Below, piece by piece: positions 57,524 through 64,000 of a stretch of 64,000 nt of DNA (position 1 is its first letter; every line of letters begins with the position of its first letter). The notes under the pieces were generated by a model. It ran no database searches and was not told the origin of the DNA. It saw only the letters and a program-made list of their open reading frames with translations. The stretch covers positions 1-64,000 of the forward strand of contig JAZKBR010000004.1 of the NCBI GenBank assembly GCA_040388535.1, in the 5' to 3' direction. The stretch is from Gemmatimonadota bacterium. GTDB taxonomy: Bacteria > Gemmatimonadota > Gemmatimonadetes > Gemmatimonadales > GWC2-71-9. Both the position numbers and the translations under genes were made by a program.

Positions 57524-58755
57524 CACCCCACCCCTTCGGTACGAGCGACCGGCAGTGGCGCCCGACGACTGACGCCGCGCATCACGCGGCCGCGATCAAG
57601 CACGAAGAAGAGCAACCACCCGAGCACGAGATTCATTCCGGCCAGCGCGAAAGCGACATTGCGCACGCCGGTGACGCCAACCGCTTCGAGGCCCTGAATG
57701 GCGCCGGCCGTGACCATGATGTACGCCAGCGCCAGCGGCAGTAGCACCTTCCAGCCGAGCGTCATCAGCTGATCGTAGCGGAACCGCGGCAGGGTCCAGC
57801 GGATCCACATCACGAAGAAGATCCAGAAGAACATCTTGACGAAGAAGGCGAGGAAAGTGGCGACGGCCTGCAACGCTCCGCCCTGCTCATCCCACTTCGT
57901 GAACGGAATGTCCCAGCCGCCGAAGAAGAGGGTGGCGACCATCGCCGCGATCGTCACGATATGCGAGTACTCGCCGATCATGAAGAGCGAGAACTTCATC
58001 GCGCTGTATTCCGAGTGGTAGCCGGCCACCAGCTCCGATTCTGCCTCCGGAAGGTCAAACGGCAGCCGGTTGGTCTCGGCGAACCCAGAGATCAGGAAGA
58101 CGAAGAACGAGATGAAGAGGGGCCCGATGAACCAGAGCCCTGCCTGCTGCCGGGCCACGATTTCGTTGAAGCTGACATTCCCGGTGAGCAGCAGGACGGG
58201 AATAAGCGAGAGACCCATTGCGACTTCGTAGGAGATCATCTGGGCACTCGCTCGCAGGCCACCGAGCAGCGAGTACTTGCTGTTGGAGGACCACCCCGCG
58301 AGGGCCACGCCGTAGACACCGAGTGACGAGAGGGCGAGGATGAAGAGGAAGCCCATCGGGAGATCGGCCACGGACATCGCCATCATGCCGTGAAAGACCG
58401 CTTGCCCGATCAGTGGCAGGGTCCAGTCGAAGTCGACGCGCATCGGTGCCGCGAGCGGGACCACGGCGATCAGCATCACGGCGGGAATGAACGACATGGC
58501 CGGTGCGAGGACGAAGATCGTCCCGTTGGCTGCCGACGGCCGGGTCTCTTCCTTGATGAAGTTCTTGATGCCATCGGCCGCAGGCTGCAGGATGCCGAAT
58601 GGGCCGACGCGGTTCGGCCCCGGACGATTCTGCATCCACCCGGCGAGCTTGCGCTCCATCAGGGTGAGCAGCGCAACGCCCACGAGCAGGACGGTGAAGA
58701 CCACGATCACCTTGATGACCGCGAGGATCAGGAAGCCCTTCATTTCGGGGGTCAC
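57523..58755 (-). CDS. nuoH: NADH-quinone oxidoreductase subunit H
   Basis: 410 residues from the GTG at 58755 that overlaps nuoG as GTGA; an ATG at 58743 is possible. LMERKLAGWMQNRPGPNRVGPFGILQPAADGIK, FAETNRLPFDLPEAESELVAGYHSEYS and WIRWTLPRFRYDQLM mark the quinone-chamber subunit. Confidence 0.96.
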   Translation of the reverse strand: MTPEMKGFLILAVIKVIVVFTVLLVGVALLTLMERKLAGWMQNRPGPNRVGPFGILQPAADGIKNFIKEETRPSAANGTIFVLAPAMSFIPAVMLIAVVPLAAPMRVDFDWTLPLIGQAVFHGMMAMSVADLPMGFLFILALSSLGVYGVALAGWSSNSKYSLLGGLRASAQMISYEVAMGLSLIPVLLLTGNVSFNEIVARQQAGLWFIGPLFISFFVFLISGFAETNRLPFDLPEAESELVAGYHSEYSAMKFSLFMIGEYSHIVTIAAMVATLFFGGWDIPFTKWDEQGGALQAVATFLAFFVKMFFWIFFVMWIRWTLPRFRYDQLMTLGWKVLLPLALAYIMVTAGAIQGLEAVGVTGVRNVAFALAGMNLVLGWLLFFVLDRGRVMRGVSRRAPLPVARTEGVG

Positions 58756-60314
58756 GAGACGGCCCCCGCGGCCTGCTCGCCGACCACGCGCCCGGTGAAT
58801 CCGAGTTCCGCATTCGAGAGCGATGCGAAGGGCGCCAGTGCGCGCAGCGCTTCGTCGGCAGACGCCGGCGCGGAACGGCCTTCGGCGGACTGGGCCCACG
58901 CTTCGGCAGCAACCCACCACGCCGGCCGGGCCATCCCGGGCGCCGGTCGCGCCGGGAGCACTCGCTGCGCCCGCCGGTCGCGGTTCACGAGCACACCCTG
59001 CGATTCAACGACCGTGGTCACCGGAGCGACAACGACCGCGTTGGTCAGTCGCGCGTCGGCCACGGTGGTGAAGTGGATCAGCTGAGGCGCACGCGACACG
59101 GTCGCGGCATCTTCGTCCGAAAGTTCGACGTCTAGCACGATCACCAGTGATGCCTGAGCGGCAGCGGCGACGGCCGCGCCCCAGTCACCCGCGAGTCCGA
59201 GGAGTCTGGCCCCTTCGAGATTCGCGGCGCGTTCGGCCCGGAGCGCCAGATCGGGGATCGCACCGATCGGTGCGGTCTCGCCGAGTGGAACCTGCATCGC
59301 CGCAGTCAGCGGACGATGCCCGGCAAACTTCGCGACCCAGCCCAGCGCCTCGCAGCTGCTTCGCCCGCCGCTCAGCAGGACCACCGGGCCGTCGCTCGCT
59401 CCGACCAGGACGGCCAGCCGCTGCAACGCATTGTCCCAGTCGGTCGCGCGCAGCTTGTCGCCATCGCGCACCAGCGGTGCTTCGACCCGGTCGCCACGAT
59501 TCATCCAGCGATAGTCGGCGCGCCCGGTATCACACATGAAATGACGGTTGACATCGAGATTCGGGCGTGGACGCAACCGCACGACGACATCGTCGCGCGT
59601 GTCCACGGTGATGTTGCATCCCTGCGTGCAGCCGGTGCAAACCGATGGCGTGCCGTCGAGGTCCCAGGCGCGCGCCTTGTGCAGGAAGTCTTTCGAGATC
59701 AGCGAGCCGACCGGGCAGAGGTCGACGACGTTGCCGGCCCACGGATGATCCAGGCGCTGACTCTCATCGATCCCGATGAAGGCGCGATCCCCGCGTTCGG
59801 ACACATTGAGAACGGGCTCTTCGGCCACGCTCTCCATGAAGCGGACGCAACGGGTGCAGAGAATGCATCGGTTCGCGACGTAGAGGATGTCAGGCCCGAA
59901 GTCCTCAACTGGATTGTAGCGCTTGGGCTCGGCGTAGCGGCTGTTGGCGCGGCCGCCCTGGAAGACGAAGTCCTGCAGTTCGCATTCGCCGGCCTGGTCG
60001 CAGATCGGACAGTCCAGCGGGTGATTGATCAGCAGGAACTCGAGCACCCCTTCGCGCGCCTTGATCGCCTCGGGCGAGTGCACGTGAATCACCTGGCCAT
60101 CGGCCACCGGCGTGACACAGGCGGGCACCAGCTTCGGCATCTTCTCGACCTGGACCAGGCACATCCGGCACACGGCAGGTGAGGGCAGCGACGGGTGGTA
60201 GCAGTAGTGCGGCACCATGATGCCGGCCATCTTGGCCGCCTCGATCATGGCGGTGCCTTTGGCGACCTGCACCGGCACCCCGTCGATCGTGACCGTCAGC
60301 AGTTCGGCAGCCAT
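58752..60314 (-). CDS. nuoG: NADH-quinone oxidoreductase subunit G, short form
   Basis: 520 residues; most bacterial NuoG proteins are about 690-910. A [2Fe-2S] ferredoxin domain (CYHPSLPSPAVCRMCLVQVE), the His-ligated cluster region (HPLDCPICDQAGECELQDF), NRCILCTRCVRFMESV, and a further CTGCTQGC with FMCDTGR, which correspond to the N7 cluster of some bacteria, are present. The molybdopterin-like C-terminal part is much reduced. Start ATG at 60314, 4 bases after nuoF. Confidence 0.94.
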   Translation of the reverse strand: MAAELLTVTIDGVPVQVAKGTAMIEAAKMAGIMVPHYCYHPSLPSPAVCRMCLVQVEKMPKLVPACVTPVADGQVIHVHSPEAIKAREGVLEFLLINHPLDCPICDQAGECELQDFVFQGGRANSRYAEPKRYNPVEDFGPDILYVANRCILCTRCVRFMESVAEEPVLNVSERGDRAFIGIDESQRLDHPWAGNVVDLCPVGSLISKDFLHKARAWDLDGTPSVCTGCTQGCNITVDTRDDVVVRLRPRPNLDVNRHFMCDTGRADYRWMNRGDRVEAPLVRDGDKLRATDWDNALQRLAVLVGASDGPVVLLSGGRSSCEALGWVAKFAGHRPLTAAMQVPLGETAPIGAIPDLALRAERAANLEGARLLGLAGDWGAAVAAAAQASLVIVLDVELSDEDAATVSRAPQLIHFTTVADARLTNAVVVAPVTTVVESQGVLVNRDRRAQRVLPARPAPGMARPAWWVAAEAWAQSAEGRSAPASADEALRALAPFASLSNAELGFTGRVVGEQAAGAVS

Positions 60315-60318
60315 CGCG

Positions 60319-61626
60319 TCAGACCCCCGCCAGCACCGGTGCACGCGCACCGGAGAGATAGGCCTCGAAGTCGGCCCGGAACTTCTGGATGCCGCTCACC
60401 ACCGGCGTCGCGCACGAATCGCTCAGCACGCAGATAGTCTTGCCGGTCATGTTCTCGGCAAGGTCCATCAGCAGGTCGAGATCGGAAGGCTTCCCTTCCC
60501 CGCGGACAATGCGTTCGAGGATGCGGGTCGTCCAGCCGGTCCCTTCGCGGCAGTTCGTGCACTGGGCACAACTCTCGTGCGCATAGAAGCGCGCGAGGCG
60601 CATGATCTGGTAGACAATATCCGTACTGTCGTCCATCACGATCATCCCGCCCGAGCCGAGCAGCGATCCGGCGGCCGCAATGCCCTCGTAGTCCGTGACG
60701 CAGGTCTCGACTTCTTCAGGCGTCATGATCGGCACTGAGGAGCCGCCGGGGATGACCGCCTTGAGCGTGCGACCGAGCAGCATGCCGCCGCAGGCATCGT
60801 AGATCAGTTCCTTCATCGGCAGGCCGAGAGTGATCTCGTAGGTGCCGGGTCGCTGCACATGACCGCAGACGGAGATGAGCTTGGTGCCGGTGCTCTTGGG
60901 GTTGCCGAGCATCAACCCGGCGTACCACGCCGCGCCGCGATTCAGGATGTGCGGGACCGCCGCGAGCGTCTCGACATTGTTGATCGTGGTCGGCAGTCCG
61001 AAAAGGCCGGCGACGGCCGGGAACGGTGGCTTGATCCGGGGATTGCCGCGGCGCCCTTCGAGCGAATTCATCAGCGCCGTCTCTTCGCCGCAGATGTACG
61101 CGCCGGCGCCGCGATGCACAATCACCTCGAGGCGCTTGCCGGAGCCGAACGCATTCGCTCCGAGCGCACCAGCGGCGTACGCCTCATCGACCGCGCGCTG
61201 CAGGATCGTGCAGGGCTCGGTGTATTCGCCGCGAATGTAGATGTAGGCCACTTCGGCCCGGATCGCGAGCGCGCCGATCGCACACCCTTCGATGAGGGCG
61301 TGCGGTGTCCAGCGGATGATCTCGCGGTCCTTGAAGGTACCCGGCTCGGATTCGTCGGCGTTGCAGCAGAGGTAATGGACCTTGCCGTCTTCCTTCGGCA
61401 TGAACGACCACTTCAGCCCGGTCGGGAAGCCGGCGCCGCCACGACCGCGCAGGCCGGAGGCCTTCACCTCATCGACGATCTGTTCCGGTGTCATCGTCAG
61501 CGCCTTCTTCAGCGCGACGTATCCGCCCCGCTCGGTCCAGCCACTGAACGTGCGTGCGCCGGCATCACCGAAATAGGTTGAGAGAACCGGGGTTTCCTTC
61601 GCGTGAATCGGATGCGGATATCCCAT
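60319..61626 (-). CDS. nuoF: NADH-quinone oxidoreductase subunit F
   Basis: 435 residues. FMN/NADH part with SGLRGRGGAGFPTGLKWSF, CNADESEPGTFKDRE and YICGEETALMNSLEGRRG, then the N3 cluster motif ESCAQCTNCREGTGW with the distant cysteine near ICVLSDSC. It oxidises NADH. TGATG junction with nuoE. Confidence 0.97.
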   Translation of the reverse strand: MGYPHPIHAKETPVLSTYFGDAGARTFSGWTERGGYVALKKALTMTPEQIVDEVKASGLRGRGGAGFPTGLKWSFMPKEDGKVHYLCCNADESEPGTFKDREIIRWTPHALIEGCAIGALAIRAEVAYIYIRGEYTEPCTILQRAVDEAYAAGALGANAFGSGKRLEVIVHRGAGAYICGEETALMNSLEGRRGNPRIKPPFPAVAGLFGLPTTINNVETLAAVPHILNRGAAWYAGLMLGNPKSTGTKLISVCGHVQRPGTYEITLGLPMKELIYDACGGMLLGRTLKAVIPGGSSVPIMTPEEVETCVTDYEGIAAAGSLLGSGGMIVMDDSTDIVYQIMRLARFYAHESCAQCTNCREGTGWTTRILERIVRGEGKPSDLDLLMDLAENMTGKTICVLSDSCATPVVSGIQKFRADFEAYLSGARAPVLAGV

Positions 61627-62126
61627 CAGGGATACCGCGCCAGGAGCGCCGGTACACCGTCAACCGTGACGCCTTCGATGAAATCGTCATCGATGAGCAT
61701 CGGAGTCGCGAAACCGCAGGCACCCAGACATTCGACTTCCATCACCGTGAAGCGGCCGTCCGGCGAGGTGGCTCCCAGCTCGCCACAGCCAGTGTGCTCG
61801 AGCAGCGCCTTCGCCACCGCCTCGGCACCACAGATGTTGCACGGCGAAGTGGTGCAGACCTGGATGAAATGGCGACCGACCGGGTGCGTGTGATACATCG
61901 TGTAGAAGGTGATGACCCCACGGACGTAGGCAGGAGTGAGCTCGAGCTTCTCCGCAACCTCATGGATCGCCCCGTCGGAAACCCAGCCGCGCTCTTCCTG
62001 CACCATCCAGAGTGCGGGCAGGAGCAACGCCATTTTGGTGGGGTACTTGGGATACAACGCTTCGAGCTTCGCGAGCGTCGGGCCCACAAAGACCGGTGCG
62101 TATGCTTCAGCGGAGTGCGAACTCAC
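61626..62126 (-). CDS. nuoE: NADH-quinone oxidoreductase subunit E
   Basis: 166 residues from a GTG at 62126 (GTGA with nuoD). The thioredoxin-like fold carries the [2Fe-2S] N1a ligands in CTTSPCNICG and CLGACGFATP. Confidence 0.96.
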   Translation of the reverse strand: MSSHSAEAYAPVFVGPTLAKLEALYPKYPTKMALLLPALWMVQEERGWVSDGAIHEVAEKLELTPAYVRGVITFYTMYHTHPVGRHFIQVCTTSPCNICGAEAVAKALLEHTGCGELGATSPDGRFTVMEVECLGACGFATPMLIDDDFIEGVTVDGVPALLARYP

Positions 62127-63409
62127 CGATCGATCTCTCCCATCACGATGTCGACGCTCGCGTTGATCGCGATCACGTCTGAAAGGAGCGCGCCTTCGCA
62201 GAGCCGTGGCAGCGCCGCCAGATTGAGAAACGAGGGCGGGCGGATCCGCCAGCGAACCGGCTTGGCAGTACCGTCGGAGACGAGGTAGTAGCCCAGTTCG
62301 CCCTTGGGATTCTCGACGCCGAGGTAGACCTCGCCAGAGGGCGGCTTGACGCCTTCCATCACCTGCTTGAAATGGAAGATCATCGCTTCCATGTCGCTCA
62401 TCGCCTTTGACTTCGGCGGCAGGATGACGCGCGGATCGGACACGTTGATCGGGCCGGGCTTCAGGCGATCGAGGGCCTGATCGAGAATGCGCACCGACTG
62501 GTACATCTCCTCGAGCCGGACGCGGTACCGATCATAGATGTCGCCGTGCTCACCGATCGGCACATCGAAATCGAACTCGTCGTAGCCGAGATACGGGCGA
62601 TCCTTGCGGACATCGTAGTCGACGCCGCTGGCGCGCAGCATCGGCCCCGACAGCGAGTAATTGATCGCGTCCTCGGCCGACATCACCCCGACGCCCTGGG
62701 TGCGTCCGCACCAGATCGCGTTGCGAGTGAACATCGTGTCCACTTCGTTCAGCACCTTCGGGAAGGTCCGCGTGAAGTCACGGAGTCCCGCTTCCCATCC
62801 CTCGGGGATGTCGGCCATCATGCCACCGACGCGCGAGACCGAAGTCGTCAGGCGGGCGCCAGTCCAGGATTCCTGGAGATTGTAGATCCGCTCGCGCTCC
62901 TCGAACATCCAGAGGAACGGCGTAAAGGCACCGAGGTCGATGCCCGTCGTGCCGGCCCAGACCAGATGCGAAATGATCCGGCTCATCTCGCAGGCGATCA
63001 CGCGCAGCAGGCGGCAGCGTTCGGTGACCTCGATGCCCATCAGGGCCTCGGCCGCAAGCGCGAAGGCGACATTGTTCGCCATCGGCGCGAGATAGTCGGT
63101 GCGGTCGGTGAGCGGAATGATCTGGTTGTAGTGGCGGTACTCGCCGAGCTTCTCGAAGCCGGAATGCAGGTAACCGATGTGCGGGATCACCCGCTTCACC
63201 GTCTCGCCTTCGAGCTCGACCACCAGTCGGAGCACGCCGTGCGTGGCCGGGTGCTGCGGGCCGATGTTGACCAGCATATGTTCGGCGCCGAAGTCATCGT
63301 GCACCGACTCGCTGGGCCGACGTGCGATGCCGAGCGGGACGTTGCGCACCTGCCCGCTGTGATCGAGCGTCGGCGTGGAGAGCTGCATCTCGATCGTGCG
63401 TGTGCTCAC
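62123..63409 (-). CDS. nuoD: NADH-quinone oxidoreductase subunit D
   Basis: 428 residues from a GTG at 63409. LVNIGPQHPATHGVLRLVVELEGE, HIGYLHSGFEKLGEYRHYNQIIPLTDRTDY and the C-terminal RWRIRPPSFLNLAALP and DIVMGEIDR are conserved quinone-site elements. Separate from NuoC, not fused as in enterobacteria. Confidence 0.97.
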   Translation of the reverse strand: MSTRTIEMQLSTPTLDHSGQVRNVPLGIARRPSESVHDDFGAEHMLVNIGPQHPATHGVLRLVVELEGETVKRVIPHIGYLHSGFEKLGEYRHYNQIIPLTDRTDYLAPMANNVAFALAAEALMGIEVTERCRLLRVIACEMSRIISHLVWAGTTGIDLGAFTPFLWMFEERERIYNLQESWTGARLTTSVSRVGGMMADIPEGWEAGLRDFTRTFPKVLNEVDTMFTRNAIWCGRTQGVGVMSAEDAINYSLSGPMLRASGVDYDVRKDRPYLGYDEFDFDVPIGEHGDIYDRYRVRLEEMYQSVRILDQALDRLKPGPINVSDPRVILPPKSKAMSDMEAMIFHFKQVMEGVKPPSGEVYLGVENPKGELGYYLVSDGTAKPVRWRIRPPSFLNLAALPRLCEGALLSDVIAINASVDIVMGEIDR

Positions 63410-64000
63410 GGCAATGGCCCCCGGCCGCTCTCGGCAAGCCGCTGCTGCATATCCTTGGGGAGTTCGCGATACGCCTCGGAAATGGAGAGCTCTTCCAGGG
63501 AGTAATGCGCCTCAGGATTGGCGTTGAGTGCCTGACGGGTCTGTTCGGCGCGCGACCAGTGGCCGCGCAAGGGGAAGGACTTCCGCAGCGGGTGACCCTC
63601 GGAGTAGGTCTCCCACATCAGGATCCGTCGCAGGTCGCCGTGTCCGGCAAAGACCACCCCGAACATGTCCCAGGCCTCGCGCTCGAGCCACTCGGCACCG
63701 TACCAGAGATCGGTCACCGTCGCGACATCGAGCGGACCTTCGGGATCGAGACCGATCTTTACGCGCAGGTCGACCCGACGTGCGAGCGACCGGAGCTGGT
63801 AGACGACTTCCAGCTCGCGCTCGCGATCGCGGTATTCCACGCAAGTGATGTCGGTGAGGTAATTGAAGCGCTGCGCCGCGTCGCGCTGCAGGTACGCGAG
63901 GATCGCGTGCGCAGCTGCTCGGGTCACGTAGAGCACCGTCTGGCCATTCACCACGTGACTGCGGACAACACCTTCCGGGAAGCGCGCCCTCGCGGCGGCC
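63406..64000 (-). CDS. nuoC: NADH-quinone oxidoreductase subunit C (5' end beyond the window)
   Basis: The frame is open from the stop at 63406 to the right edge. A GTG at 63954 is possible, but the residues before it (ARFPEGVVRSHVVNGQTVLYV) look like the normal NuoC N-terminus, so the true start lies outside. The family signature EREAWDMFGVVFAGHGDLRRILMWE and GHPLRKSFPL are present. It links NuoD to the peripheral arm. nuoA and nuoB should follow outside. Confidence 0.9.
   Translation of the reverse strand, partial: AAARARFPEGVVRSHVVNGQTVLYVTRAAAHAILAYLQRDAAQRFNYLTDITCVEYRDRERELEVVYQLRSLARRVDLRVKIGLDPEGPLDVATVTDLWYGAEWLEREAWDMFGVVFAGHGDLRRILMWETYSEGHPLRKSFPLRGHWSRAEQTRQALNANPEAHYSLEELSISEAYRELPKDMQQRLAESGRGPLP

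Overview
The window is high-GC bacterial chromosome, almost fully coding and almost all on the minus strand. It carries LPS transport genes (lptABC), Kdo synthesis genes, a TonB-dependent receptor and TPR/UPF0182-type membrane proteins, so the cell has two membranes. The futalosine route to menaquinone, a 14-subunit-type complex I, very large hybrid kinases and three intergenic copies of a TAnnTTTG promoter-like element suggest a member of the Gemmatimonadota or a relative in the FCB group. That assignment is inference; no rRNA or tRNA gene was recognised.

Layout. 1-348 is the start of a secreted protein running off the left edge. 349-681 is a divergent intergenic region with a candidate structured RNA leader. 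682-9356 (plus strand) holds a cytoplasmic poly-HAMP hybrid kinase with three receivers, a second REC-kinase-REC hybrid and a TPR membrane protein, closed by a perfect bidirectional terminator. 9416-11692 (minus) is a TonB-dependent receptor. 11862-28671 (minus) is a chain of sixteen touching or overlapping genes: kdsB-pyrG-kdsA-kdsC-kdsD-lptC-lptA-lptB-rpoN, then two glycosyltransferases, two paralogous flippase-like membrane proteins, a YfhO protein, a polyprenol-phosphate sugar synthase and dapF. It joins CTP and Kdo supply, LPS transport, sigma-54 and a lipid-linked glycan set. 28757-29350 is trpG/pabA and 29418-29960 (plus) is yaeQ.

29957-35066 (minus) is mqnE-mqnA-mqnC-ispF-dedA-xerD, so three menaquinone enzymes precede an isoprenoid enzyme. 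35100-36385 is an ECF sigma / membrane anti-sigma-like / Spy-like triad. 36483-45202 contains ndk, then yceD-rpmF-plsX-fabH-fabD-fabG-acpP-fabF in the E. coli order, with a CHASE hybrid kinase coupled to the fabF stop. 45253-47261 is sucCD. 47327-51104 is UPF0182 plus a phosphohexomutase. 51119-64000 is nuoC to nuoN, with nuoC cut by the right edge.

Gene junctions are mostly ATGA, GTGA or TGATG overlaps, which fix many start codons, including numerous GTG starts. No insertion sequence, phage, CRISPR array or obvious foreign island was seen. The most unusual items are the 11-fold 276-bp HAMP array, the structured leader before it, the CX5CX2C radical-SAM motif in MqnE, the fab-linked CHASE kinase with the ECF triad, the rpoN-linked glycan cluster, and the TAnnTTTG promoter candidates.
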